Shown here piece by piece: positions 52,661 to 61,469 of a stretch of DNA of 64,000 nt. The stretch is from contig DAVZGP010000012.1 in NCBI GenBank assembly GCA_052274345.1, forward strand, positions 13,326-77,325. Direction: 5' to 3'. Each line of letters begins with the position of its first letter. Position 1 is the stretch's first letter. The notes under the pieces are model-generated. The model saw only the letters and a list, made by a program, of their open reading frames with translations, did not search any database and was not told where the DNA came from. Source of the DNA: Clostridium_AD sp937920395 (lineage in GTDB: Bacteria; Bacillota; Clostridia; Clostridiales; Clostridiaceae). The translations under genes were made by a program, and so were the position numbers.

Positions 52661-55204
52661 ATGGATGATAATATAGAAACAATAGAACCAGCAAAAATCA
52701 AAAAGAAACTTTGGAAAAAAGTCGTTAAGTTTTTATTGATATTTTTTGTTGTAATTTTCATAGCAGTGACATTAGCTTCAGGATATATTTACATTAAATA
52801 TAATGCTAAAATAAAATCAACTATTGTAGCTGGTAACAAAATAGCCCAAAATATAAGTAATACTGATTTTAATACCAGGAAACCAACTCAAGTTTACGAT
52901 AATAAAGGCCTGCTATTAAAAGAATTTAACACCAACTCATATTATTACACAAAAGATTCAGACTTAAATCCATATGTAAGCCAAGCCATTACTTCAATTG
53001 AAGATGAGAGGTTTTATGAACATAATGGAATAGATTATAAAGGTATACGAAGATCAATTTGGGTATATATAAAATCTAAAGGAACTATTCTTCAAGGTGG
53101 TTCTACAATAACACAGCAACTCTCAAGGAATGTATTTCTTACCTTTGACGTAACTGTATGGAGAAAATTAGAAGAATCTGTTATAGCATTGGATTTAGAA
53201 AAGAAATACACCAAATCACAAATATTAGAGTTTTATGTAAACAACGTAAACTACGGCAATGGCTGTTATAGCATTGAAAGTGCTTCGCAATTTTACTTTC
53301 AAAAGAGTAATCGTGACTTAGACGTTTCGCAAATAGCTATGCTTGTATCAATTCCTAATAATCCATCTTACTATAATCCTATTAAACACATGGATAATGC
53401 AACAAATAGAAGGAATTTAGTTTTAGGTAAAATGTTAAGTTTGGGTAAAATATCACAAACAGACTATAATACTGCAAAATCAGAAGTTATTAAGCTAAAC
53501 GTAAAACCTTATGTGAAAACAACACATGTAGACTACAGTATTCAATATGCTATTCACAATGCAACACTTGAATTAATGAAAGAAGATGGTTTTGTTCCAA
53601 AATATTCTTTTAGTAATGATAAAGAAAGAACAGCCTATTTTAATAAGTATAATGATGATTATGCAACCAAGGAAAAAACTCTTCTTAGTGGAAGATATAG
53701 AATAGATACATCTATCGATACTGCAAAACAAGAAAAATTACAAAGTGTAGTAGATAATAAGCTTGCGAATTATTCACAAACAGATAAGACCTCAGGTTTA
53801 TATAAAAAGCAGGGTGCCAGTGTCACAATAGACAATAATACTGGAGAAGTTGTAGCTATAGTTGGAGGTAGAACTCAAGATAATAACACTTTTAACAGAG
53901 CGTTTTTAGGGGTAAGACAACCCGGTTCTTCTATAAAGCCATTAATAGCATATACTCCTGCATTTGAAAGAGGATACATCCCAACAAGTGAATATATAGA
54001 TGCCCCAATAGATAACGTGAATAACGATGACTTTGCGTTCCGTGGCTCTGTAACTATGAAATATGCTCTTGATATATCTATAAACACCATTCCAGTTAGA
54101 TTAGTAACCGAAAATGGTGTAAAGAAATCGCTAAAATATTTGCAAAATATGAGTTTCAAATATATAACCCCTGATGAATACCCTGTAGTTGGAATAGGCG
54201 GTTTTTCAAAGGGTGTTACCCCTGTTGAAATGGCTTCAGGTTATTCAACACTTTCAAGAAATGGTAAATTTACAGAACCAACTAACGTACGTAAAATAAC
54301 TAATAATGTAATTAATCAAGTATTATATGTTAATAAACACAAACAAACTAAAGTATACGATAGTGGTGCTTCTTACCTTATGACCGATACTTTAAAGAGT
54401 GTATTAACAGAAAGTTTTTCAACCGGAAATGGTTTATCTCTTAATGACTATCCTTATACTGCAGGTAAAACAGGAACTACTGACCAATCAAAAGATTGTT
54501 GGTTTATAGGCTATACTCCCTACTATACAACATCCGTATGGGTAGGAGATGATACTCCAACTGCGCAAAACATGTTTGGAGCAAATGAACCAGGTCAGAT
54601 ATGGAAAGAATATATGGAGTATCTACATCAAGGTTTAGTACAAGTAGACTTTCCTCGACCTAACACCATAATTGATAAAAACGGAGTATTAATGGACACC
54701 ATATATGTTGGCCTTCATCCTAATGACAATGGAATAAAAAAAGCAACTAAAGAAAAAGTTAAAACTAAAGAAGATACAAGTGCAGCTCTTGAAAAAACTA
54801 ATGAAACTGCTGCTCAAAATGCTGTTGGAGCACTAGAATCATTCAATCTCTCAAATAGCTCACAATATGCTCGATACCAAACATTAATTCAAAATGCTAC
54901 TTCTGCTTTGCAGAGTGTAAAAGATAAAAATGTTTATTCACAATTACAAACAAGACTGCAAAATATGATAAGTAAACTTAGTAGTAAAAAAGCTACTTTA
55001 GAAACACCAACAAAGACACCAACAAAAACGCCAACAAAGACGCCAACGAAGACGCCTACAACTACGCCAACAACGACGCCAACAAAAACACCAACAAAGA
55101 CGCCAACGAAGACGCCGACAAAGACGCCGCCAACAACGCCAACAACGCCGCCAACAACAACGCCAACAAACCCACCAGCAAAAACTGATGGGACTGGTAA
55201 ATGA
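52661..55204 (+). CDS. pbpA: Class A penicillin-binding protein (PBP1-like)
   Basis: Bifunctional peptidoglycan glycosyltransferase/transpeptidase, 847 residues. A membrane anchor (about 25-45) is followed by a GT51 domain (EDERFYEHNGID, then GGSTITQQLSRN), and a transpeptidase with SSIK at Ser423, SIN (SxN) and KTGTT at about 603. The tail from about residue 780 is 20 or so Thr-Pro-Lys units (TKTPTKTPTTTP), probably wall-spanning and GC-rich relative to the rest. ATG 52661 follows AAAGGAGG; an earlier in-frame ATG contains the ribosome site. Confidence 0.95.
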   Translation: MDDNIETIEPAKIKKKLWKKVVKFLLIFFVVIFIAVTLASGYIYIKYNAKIKSTIVAGNKIAQNISNTDFNTRKPTQVYDNKGLLLKEFNTNSYYYTKDSDLNPYVSQAITSIEDERFYEHNGIDYKGIRRSIWVYIKSKGTILQGGSTITQQLSRNVFLTFDVTVWRKLEESVIALDLEKKYTKSQILEFYVNNVNYGNGCYSIESASQFYFQKSNRDLDVSQIAMLVSIPNNPSYYNPIKHMDNATNRRNLVLGKMLSLGKISQTDYNTAKSEVIKLNVKPYVKTTHVDYSIQYAIHNATLELMKEDGFVPKYSFSNDKERTAYFNKYNDDYATKEKTLLSGRYRIDTSIDTAKQEKLQSVVDNKLANYSQTDKTSGLYKKQGASVTIDNNTGEVVAIVGGRTQDNNTFNRAFLGVRQPGSSIKPLIAYTPAFERGYIPTSEYIDAPIDNVNNDDFAFRGSVTMKYALDISINTIPVRLVTENGVKKSLKYLQNMSFKYITPDEYPVVGIGGFSKGVTPVEMASGYSTLSRNGKFTEPTNVRKITNNVINQVLYVNKHKQTKVYDSGASYLMTDTLKSVLTESFSTGNGLSLNDYPYTAGKTGTTDQSKDCWFIGYTPYYTTSVWVGDDTPTAQNMFGANEPGQIWKEYMEYLHQGLVQVDFPRPNTIIDKNGVLMDTIYVGLHPNDNGIKKATKEKVKTKEDTSAALEKTNETAAQNAVGALESFNLSNSSQYARYQTLIQNATSALQSVKDKNVYSQLQTRLQNMISKLSSKKATLETPTKTPTKTPTKTPTKTPTTTPTTTPTKTPTKTPTKTPTKTPPTTPTTPPTTTPTNPPAKTDGTGK
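55002..55190 (+). repeat. Tandem ACNCCAACAAAG-type repeat encoding Thr-Pro tail
   Basis: About fifteen 12-base units (ACGCCAACAAAG and variants) at the 3' end of the PBP gene. The number of units is likely variable between strains because such arrays change by slippage. Confidence 0.9.
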
Positions 55205-55220
55205 TAATATTTTATTTAAA

Positions 55221-55260
55221 GAAGGGTAAATGTTAAAATAAACATTTACCCTTCTTTTTA
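55221..55260 (+). terminator. Terminator of the PBP gene
   Basis: Perfect 14-bp stem GAAGGGTAAATGTT/AACATTTACCCTTC followed by TTTTTA. Confidence 0.92.
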
Positions 55261-55302
55261 TGTACTATATAAAGATATAAGCTGTATCCTTAATCAATAT
55301 TA

Positions 55303-56100
55303 CTATTCATGACTATGAAAATGATCATGCTGCATACTTCTATCACTTGCATGAAGGTGTCTATGATAATGCTCATCTATAAGATTTACAGAAAGTAATA
55401 ATTCTTTATTTGATAATATATCTTCAGGCGTACCACTAGCAACAATTTCATGATCTTCATTAAAAACTATCACCCTATCAGCTATTTCTTCCACAATATC
55501 AAGATTATGAGTACATGTAATTAGAGTTTTACCTGCATTATTAAGTTCTACCAATAGATTAATTAGCCACCTTTGACTTCGAGGGTCCAATCCATTCGTA
55601 GGTTCATCCAATATCAAAACTTTTGGATTTATTGATAATACGGATGCAATAGCCACTTTCTTTTTCTCGCCACCACTTAATCTATAAGGCGGTCTATCTT
55701 TTAATGATTCTAGTTCAAGCATTTGGATAACTCCATTAACCCTATCCTCTACCTCCTTAAAGTTAAGCTTCATCTGTAGTGGACCAAATGCTATTTCTTC
55801 CCACACATTCGTAGAAAATAATTGTGCATCGGAATTTTGAAATATAAATCCTATTCTTTGACGAAAAGCCTGCGCAAACTGCTCATCATTTAATGTTTCT
55901 TCCGTAACAAGTTGTCCAAAAGCGCTATACTCACCTTTACTTGGAAATATCAAACCATTAAGAATCTTTAAAAGTGAAGATTTACCTGACCCATTAGCTC
56001 CTAAAATAACTACCTTTTCACCACTATAAATGTCTAAATTAATACCGCGAAGTACCGTTTCACCAGGTATATATTCAAATGAAACATTACGAAGTTTCAT
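55303..56100 (-). CDS. cbiO: Energy-coupling factor (CbiO-type) ATP-binding protein
   Basis: 265 residues. Walker A GANGSGKSS, signature LSGGEKKKVAIASVL, Walker B LILDEPTNGLDP. The C-terminus is His-rich (HYHRHLHASDRS, HDHFHSHE; ten histidines in the last 25 residues), which suits nickel or cobalt handling. ATG 56098-56100 follows AAGGAAAAAG; the frame opens at an upstream TTG inside cbiQ. It lies 10 bp after cbiQ. No CbiM/CbiN substrate component is in the window. Confidence 0.9.
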   Translation of the reverse strand: MKLRNVSFEYIPGETVLRGINLDIYSGEKVVILGANGSGKSSLLKILNGLIFPSKGEYSAFGQLVTEETLNDEQFAQAFRQRIGFIFQNSDAQLFSTNVWEEIAFGPLQMKLNFKEVEDRVNGVIQMLELESLKDRPPYRLSGGEKKKVAIASVLSINPKVLILDEPTNGLDPRSQRWLINLLVELNNAGKTLITCTHNLDIVEEIADRVIVFNEDHEIVASGTPEDILSNKELLLSVNLIDEHYHRHLHASDRSMQHDHFHSHE

Positions 56101-56110
56101 TACTTTTTCC

Positions 56111-57064
56111 TTATCCAAGAATAATCTCACCTCCAAAAGCTGCTAAAACACAAATTATAACACATAAGAGCCATTGGAAATCAAGTAAAGTAAAGCGAAA
56201 TCTGTTCATAATAACAGGTTCCCCTTTGTACCCCCTAGATAGCATTGCTCCATACACTTCTTCACTTAAAGCATAACTCTTACCAAAGAGACTTCCAATC
56301 GCATTAGACACGAAATGACGTCCATCTTTAGATGAGGTTTTACTAAACGTTCTACTCTTTTTCGCAACAAACATATCTGTTGTAATATTTAATAATATAA
56401 AAATATATCGATAACACATTTCAAGCGTTGTAATAAATATTTTTGGTAAAAGCAAAACCCTTAATGCCTTTAGCAAACTAGCCCATCTAGTTGTAGTAGT
56501 AAATAAAAAAGCTAAAGAAACCGTAACCCCCACTCTAACTATTAACAAAATCGCCCCTGATAATCCTTGCGATGTAATAGTAAGAACAGATGGAAATATT
56601 AGTGGTCCCAAATGCAACTTATGACCAAAGTCTATAAGTGAAATTAAAGTAGTTCCAGGTCTTACAAAATTGAAAATTGATGGTAGTACAGCAATTCCAG
56701 TAAAAAGTGGAGTAATTAGCCATATACGTTTAAAATATGATTTTAATGGGATATATGAAATCTTAGCTAAAATACATGATATTAAATAAAGAATAGTTAA
56801 TATCAGTACATTATGAATTAAAGTAGATGTTAATATTAATATAAATAAAGATATTACCTTTATTCTGGGATCTAACTTTTGTAAAAATCCCTTTTTTAAT
56901 GCTATGTCTTCAAAAAAGATAACTTCCTTTAAAATCTTAGCAATACTATTAATAGTCTTTTCTAAAAAACTTCCTTTCTTCCTTTTACCAATACACCCAC
57001 ACGGGCACAGGCTTACCTCGCCACTATTTAATAACCAATCCGGTACTTGATTTTTCGAATCCAT
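56111..57064 (-). CDS. cbiQ: Energy-coupling factor (CbiQ-type) transmembrane protein
   Basis: 317 residues, T component of an ECF or CbiMNQO-type transporter. Unusual Cys-rich N-terminus CPCGCIGKRKKGS (about 19-31), then five to six membrane segments and the coupling helices (LSRGYKGE). The Cys block occurs in CbiQ of several anaerobes. With CbiO it would energise nickel, cobalt or another metal import; the specificity subunit must be encoded elsewhere. Confidence 0.88.
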   Translation of the reverse strand: MDSKNQVPDWLLNSGEVSLCPCGCIGKRKKGSFLEKTINSIAKILKEVIFFEDIALKKGFLQKLDPRIKVISLFILILTSTLIHNVLILTILYLISCILAKISYIPLKSYFKRIWLITPLFTGIAVLPSIFNFVRPGTTLISLIDFGHKLHLGPLIFPSVLTITSQGLSGAILLIVRVGVTVSLAFLFTTTTRWASLLKALRVLLLPKIFITTLEMCYRYIFILLNITTDMFVAKKSRTFSKTSSKDGRHFVSNAIGSLFGKSYALSEEVYGAMLSRGYKGEPVIMNRFRFTLLDFQWLLCVIICVLAAFGGEIILG

Positions 57065-57139
57065 TTGGTTTCTCCTTCAAATTGACTTTCCTTAACATCT
57101 CATTTTATCGTATAGTGATACTAAAGTATATAAAAATAA

Positions 57140-57179
57140 AGCTATTCCTAAATGTAAATAAATACATTTAGAAATAGCT
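57140..57179. terminator. Hairpin between the hcp and cbiQ genes
   Basis: AGCTATTCCTAAATGTA (57140-57156) pairs with TACATTTAGAAATAGCT (57163-57179), one mismatch, with A/T tails. Terminator of the hcp gene, 34 bp past its stop. Confidence 0.85.
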
Positions 57180-57212
57180 ATGTTTTAAACCATCTTTTTA
57201 AATTTTATATTA

Positions 57213-58859
57213 TTAGCCTAATATTTGTTTCATATCCTCTTCTGGTGTACTTATTGGTTTAATATCAAAAGTATCAATTAGGAATTGTAGTACATTAGGA
57301 CTTAAGAAAGCTGGAAGTGTTGGTCCTAGGTAAATTCCTTTCACTCCAAGTGATAATAATGCTAGTAGATCGGCAACAGCTTTCTGCTCATACCAAGTTA
57401 TTATAAGTGAAAGTGGTAGATCATTTAAAGTGCACTTAAATGCATCAGCTAAAGCTAGTGCTATTTTAACCGCAGAATAAGCATCATTACATTGACCAAT
57501 ATCTAGTAATCTTGGTAACCCTGCAACTTCACCAAATTCTAATTTGTTAAAACGGTATTTTCCACAAGCCAAAGTAAGAATTATACAATCCTTTGGAACA
57601 AGCTGCGCGAACTGCGTGTAATAATTTCTTCCTGATCTTGCGCCGTCACATCCTCCTATCAAGAAGAAATGTCTAATTTTACCTTCCTTAACTGCATTAA
57701 CTATTGTTTCAGCATGACTTAAAGTTGCTTTGTGTCCAAATCCTACAAGGATTTCTTTAACTTCCTCATCCTTTTCAAAACCACCAAGTTCTAGTGCTTT
57801 ACTTATTATTTCAGAAAAGTCCTTATGTCCAGTCTCATCGGCCTCAATATGTTTTATACCATCCCAACCAACAACACTTGTTGAGAAAATTCTATCTTTA
57901 TAAGAATCTTTTGGTTTCATTAAGCAGTTTGTTGTCATTAAAATACAACCTGGTATGCCATCAAATTCCTTTTGTTGATTCTGCCAAGCTCCTCCAAAGT
58001 TACCTACTAAATGTTTGTATTTATTAAGCTTAGGATAACCGTGAGATGGCAACATTTCACCATGAGTATAAATATTTATTCCCTTACCCTCGGTTTGCTC
58101 AAGTAACATTTCAAGGTCCCTTAACTCATGACCCGAAATTACAATAAATGGTCCTTTTTTAATATTCACATTAACCTTTGTAGGTGTAGGAGAGTTATAC
58201 ATCTCGTTGTTACCTTTATCTAATACTTCCATAACCTTAACGCTCATATCTCCAGTTTTAATTAAATACTTGATAAGATCTTGAAGATTTATTTTATCGT
58301 CAGTAAGTACTGCTAAAGCTATAAAATAAAAATCATCAACCTCATCGCTACTGTATTTAATAAACCTAGCTTGGTGCGCATATGCCGCAATTCCTTTTAG
58401 TCCATATTTTATAGTTTCACGAACTGAACGAATATCTGCATCTAAATTTTCATCATACATAACTCCTGCTTTTTTAGCATCTTCAAGAATTTGTTCTTTA
58501 GTATCACTTAAATTATATAATGCTTCCTCGCTAGTTACATTTTCATCTATTGCTTTTTTTCTAACCTCTTCTTTTATTACTTGAGATTTTTTAAGTGCAT
58601 CCATATGAGACTTTGGATCAAAGTTTACATTAGTAAGTGTCATAAACAATGAATTTTCAACAAATGAAACCCATGACTTATCAATTTTTTCACCTTTAGC
58701 TAAAAGTTTAGTTACATAACAACTTATTCCTTTTAACTGATAGATAAGAAGATCCTGCATAGCTGCAATCTCTGGTGTTTTACCACAGACTCCAACTTTT
58801 GTACAACCTTTTCCACCGAAAGTTTGTTCACATTGATAACAAAACATTTTTCCTTGCAT
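57213..58859 (-). CDS. hcp: Hydroxylamine reductase / hybrid cluster protein (copy 1)
   Basis: 548 residues. N-terminal cysteines CYQCEQTFGGKGCTKVGVC (C-x2-C-x8-C-x5-C) hold the cubane cluster; the hybrid Fe-S-O cluster ligands follow, including CDGARSGRNYY and ACGKYRFN. Reduces hydroxylamine and has high-affinity NO reductase activity in other bacteria. TAGGAGGG ribosome site. No GTAAC-type dyad was found in its 155-bp upstream region, unlike its neighbours. Confidence 0.96.
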   Translation of the reverse strand: MQGKMFCYQCEQTFGGKGCTKVGVCGKTPEIAAMQDLLIYQLKGISCYVTKLLAKGEKIDKSWVSFVENSLFMTLTNVNFDPKSHMDALKKSQVIKEEVRKKAIDENVTSEEALYNLSDTKEQILEDAKKAGVMYDENLDADIRSVRETIKYGLKGIAAYAHQARFIKYSSDEVDDFYFIALAVLTDDKINLQDLIKYLIKTGDMSVKVMEVLDKGNNEMYNSPTPTKVNVNIKKGPFIVISGHELRDLEMLLEQTEGKGINIYTHGEMLPSHGYPKLNKYKHLVGNFGGAWQNQQKEFDGIPGCILMTTNCLMKPKDSYKDRIFSTSVVGWDGIKHIEADETGHKDFSEIISKALELGGFEKDEEVKEILVGFGHKATLSHAETIVNAVKEGKIRHFFLIGGCDGARSGRNYYTQFAQLVPKDCIILTLACGKYRFNKLEFGEVAGLPRLLDIGQCNDAYSAVKIALALADAFKCTLNDLPLSLIITWYEQKAVADLLALLSLGVKGIYLGPTLPAFLSPNVLQFLIDTFDIKPISTPEEDMKQILG

Positions 58860-58930
58860 ATGTATCCCTCCTAAGTTTTTATATTATTCTAGTTTTATAT
58901 TACACTACTTTTATATAAATATACAGGATA

Positions 58931-58980
58931 ATAAATAATATCAGCATATTTATGTTTAATAAAATGCTGATATTATTTAT
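58931..58980. terminator. Terminator of the rubredoxin-ferredoxin-cupin operon
   Basis: Perfect 17-bp stem ATAAATAATATCAGCAT (58931-58947) with its complement at 58964-58980. Confidence 0.85.
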
Positions 58981-59014
58981 ATTAGAAACACTTGTATAAA
59001 AGGTGCTACATTTA

Positions 59015-59356
59015 TTATACTTCCTTTGAATACATTGGGGATGGGTTGGGAGCAAGTATAACATAACATGACATATCTTTATCACTAGTATTAGTTAAGC
59101 TAAAAACTTCAGTTCCCTTGCAGTGTATAACATCACCTTTAGTAATCTTATGATTTATTCCGTCTACACCCATATCTCCTTCACCTACAAGCACATGAAT
59201 AATAAGATCGCTTTGCTGGTGATTATGAGCTGGTACTCCTTGACCTGGTTTAAAATTCAAAACGAAGTTTAGTACTCTATCTTCTTTGAAAATAATCCTT
59301 TTAGTAAATTGCTCTTCGTTATATACTATTTTATCTGATATTTTCTCTATTTTCAT
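59015..59356 (-). CDS. Cupin domain protein
   Basis: 113 residues, single small beta barrel with metal ligands visible as PAHNHQQSD (two His) and later His in DVIHCKG. ATG 59354-59356 follows AGGGGGAAA. Probable last gene of the rubredoxin-ferredoxin-cupin operon. Function unknown; genes of this type often accompany iron-sulfur or NO-stress loci. Confidence 0.85.
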   Translation of the reverse strand: MKIEKISDKIVYNEEQFTKRIIFKEDRVLNFVLNFKPGQGVPAHNHQQSDLIIHVLVGEGDMGVDGINHKITKGDVIHCKGTEVFSLTNTSDKDMSCYVILAPNPSPMYSKEV

Positions 59357-59395
59357 AATATTTCCCCCTATTTTGTTATATCTCAATTTAATTTA

Positions 59396-59584
59396 TTACT
59401 CCACAGTTATGGCTCCCACTGGACATTCCTCTTCTGCCTGCTTTGCACTACTAACTAGATCTTCTGCAACCTCATCCTTTGATGCTACTGCTTTTCCGTC
59501 GTCTTCCATTTCAAAAATTTCTGGACATACCTCTGGGCATAATCCACATCCAATACATGTATCCTTATCTACGTAAGCTTTCAT
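59396..59584 (-). CDS. Ferredoxin, single 4Fe-4S cluster
   Basis: 62 residues. The cluster motif CIGCGLCPEVCP (C-x2-C-x2-C-x3-C) and a distal CPVGA Cys; the second four-cysteine motif of bacterial 2[4Fe-4S] ferredoxins is absent. ATG 59582-59584 follows AAGGAGTGAT. Middle gene of the operon. Confidence 0.95.
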   Translation of the reverse strand: MKAYVDKDTCIGCGLCPEVCPEIFEMEDDGKAVASKDEVAEDLVSSAKQAEEECPVGAITVE

Positions 59585-59620
59585 TAATATCACTCCTTAA
59601 ATATAGTTTACAAAACTTTA

Positions 59621-59779
59621 TTAAGCTTTTTCAAAATCAGTTTTTGTAACTCCACACAATGGGCATACCCAATCTTCTGGAATATCCTCAAATTTAGTAC
59701 CTGGTTTTATTCCACCATCTGGGTCCCCTATTTCTGGATCATACTCATACCCACACACTATACAAACATATTTATCCAT
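59621..59779 (-). CDS. rub: Rubredoxin (copy 2), 52 residues
   Basis: CxxCG motifs YVCIVCGYEYDP and WVCPLCGVTK, very close to copy 1 at 51752. Likely electron donor to the adjacent flavodiiron protein. ATG follows GGAGATG. First gene of the operon with ferredoxin and cupin; its promoter carries a GTAAC-N4-GTTAC dyad. Confidence 0.96.
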   Translation of the reverse strand: MDKYVCIVCGYEYDPEIGDPDGGIKPGTKFEDIPEDWVCPLCGVTKTDFEKA

Positions 59780-59804
59780 AAAAACATCTCCTACTAATTT
59801 ATTT

Positions 59805-59846
59805 AACTTTTAACTTTTAACTTTTAACTTTTAACTTTTAACTTTT
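59805..59846 (-). repeat. Six perfect copies of a 7-bp repeat in the rubredoxin 2 leader
   Basis: AACTTTT repeated six times without a change, between the predicted transcription start (about 59854) and the ribosome site (about 59787). Seven-base perfect repeats are prone to slippage, so the leader length may vary. Confidence 0.9.
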
Positions 59847-59860
59847 TACACTATAATACA

Positions 59861-59902
59861 ACTATACTTTTTTTCAGCCGTATTGTCCGTAACTTATGTT
59901 AC
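59861..59902 (-). promoter_or_regulatory. Rubredoxin 2 operon promoter with GTAAC dyad
   Basis: GTAACTTATGTTAC at 59889-59902, then a 22-bp gap, then a minus-strand -10 TATAGT at 59861-59866. Spacing is identical to the other dyad promoters in this region. Confidence 0.8.
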
Positions 59903-60018
59903 TCGGGTGATTGTTATTATGTTATAACCTTATTCTATATATTAGTTTGCACTTTCTTTGCGTAAATATGCAGAAAATGAGTTGAAATTTATTCTGAGTA
60001 TAATTCCTCCTCATATTT

Positions 60019-61251
60019 TTATATTGTACTAAGTAACAAATCAGCGGTATAAATAACTGCACTTTCAATGCCCTTCACATTATTAATGCTTGGTGAAAAC
60101 TTAATTCTTATTGGAAACTCTATATCTATCATACCAGTAGACTTAATTACATCCGAGGTACTTAAAACTTTAATATTAGTCCTCTTCAAATAATCCTGAA
60201 CTACCTCTATAGCTTCTCCACTCCAACCATAAGAGCCAAAGGCTGCCCCTATCTTCTTTTCTAGGTTCAAATTACTAAGACTTTTTAGTATATCTTCCAT
60301 GTTGCCAATAATGTCTGCATATTTTGTAGAGCTTCCAAAGAAAACAACATCTGCATCATTTATAGCCTTCATTACTTCTTCTTTTGGTATTTTATTTACA
60401 TCCATAATTTCAGAGTGTATATTTTGTTTTTCAAATTCTTCATTAATAATAGTAGCAATCTTTTTTGTCCTACCTGTCATAGTAGAATAAAGAACTAATG
60501 CTTTTTTATCTATCTCTATATTTTTACTCATATTATCATAAATATCTATAAAACTTTGAACCTTATCGCGAAGGATATATCCATGAGATGGTGCTATCAT
60601 CTTTATGTCTAAATCGCTAATTTTCTTTATCATATTTTGAACATATCTTCTATGAGGGTGCATTATCAATTTATAATATCCAATATAATCAGCATTTATA
60701 TCCTCTTTTGCCATATCATTAAAATACTCATAATTTGCTACATGTGTACTAAATACATCGCAAGGAAATAAAATTTTGTCTTCGATGCAATAAGTTATCA
60801 TTGTCTCTGCTGTATGAAGATAAGGTGTTTCTATGAATTTTAGTGTTTTACCTCCTATATCAAGAGTATCCCCATCCCCTACAACTAAAAATTCTCTGTT
60901 ATGAAGTTTATACATTTCCTTAAGTTGATCTACAGCAAGGCTTGTGCATACAATTACAGCATTTTTAGCAATAGATGCCAAACTTCCAAGTGCACCAGAA
61001 TGATCAGGTTCAGTATGATTAATTACAATATATTCGATTTTGTCTACCTCTATTAGATTTTTTAGATTTTCCACAAACTCACGTCCAAAACTCATATCAA
61101 CAGTATCTATAACCGTTGGTTTCTGCGTCATTAATAAATAACTGTTATAAGTTGTACCTTTTGTTAATGTTAATCTATGAAAAGGTACATCCCTATCATC
61201 AACCTTACCAACCCAATAAATATCTTCACTTAGCATAATTTTTTTACTCAT
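60019..61251 (-). CDS. fprA: Flavodiiron protein (FprA-type NO/O2 reductase)
   Basis: 410 residues: an N-terminal metallo-beta-lactamase-like diiron domain with His79, Glu81, Asp83 and His84 (HTEPDH) plus later ligands (LHTAET, CDVFSTH, PSHG), then a flavodoxin domain from about 255 (STMTGRTKKIA, binds FMN). Reduces O2 to water or NO to N2O with electrons from rubredoxin. Divergent from the Crp/Fnr gene and shares its dyad. Confidence 0.95.
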   Translation of the reverse strand: MSKKIMLSEDIYWVGKVDDRDVPFHRLTLTKGTTYNSYLLMTQKPTVIDTVDMSFGREFVENLKNLIEVDKIEYIVINHTEPDHSGALGSLASIAKNAVIVCTSLAVDQLKEMYKLHNREFLVVGDGDTLDIGGKTLKFIETPYLHTAETMITYCIEDKILFPCDVFSTHVANYEYFNDMAKEDINADYIGYYKLIMHPHRRYVQNMIKKISDLDIKMIAPSHGYILRDKVQSFIDIYDNMSKNIEIDKKALVLYSTMTGRTKKIATIINEEFEKQNIHSEIMDVNKIPKEEVMKAINDADVVFFGSSTKYADIIGNMEDILKSLSNLNLEKKIGAAFGSYGWSGEAIEVVQDYLKRTNIKVLSTSDVIKSTGMIDIEFPIRIKFSPSINNVKGIESAVIYTADLLLSTI

Positions 61252-61340
61252 AATATATTCCTCCTAAATTTATTAATTTTATATTCTTATTTATTTAATA
61301 TTTTAATTTATTCTCATTCGTTCCTCTTTCCTATGACCCT

Positions 61341-61409
61341 ATTCTATATTTGTTTTGATTTTAAAAATATGATTCAAATCACAAAATGAAAATATTTATA
61401 AATTATATT
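61341..61409. promoter_or_regulatory. Shared divergent promoter region of fprA and the Crp/Fnr gene
   Basis: One dyad ATGAT-TCAA-ATCAC at 61369-61382. On the minus side a -10 TAGAAT (61341-61346) lies 22 bp away for fprA; on the plus side TATATT (61404-61409) lies 21 bp away for the regulator. A single bound regulator could control both. Confidence 0.75.
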
Positions 61410-61469
61410 TATTATTATTTGACCACGATAAATCAAAAATGTTATGATAATAAACGGTAGGTGATATAT

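Noticed and set aside
55002..55190. Separate inserted element because of raised GC content
   Set aside because: The GC rise follows from Thr-Pro codons in a tandem repeat that stays in frame with the PBP gene.
59805..59846. Intrinsic terminator or CRISPR fragment
   Set aside because: It is a simple perfect 7-bp tandem repeat without dyad symmetry.
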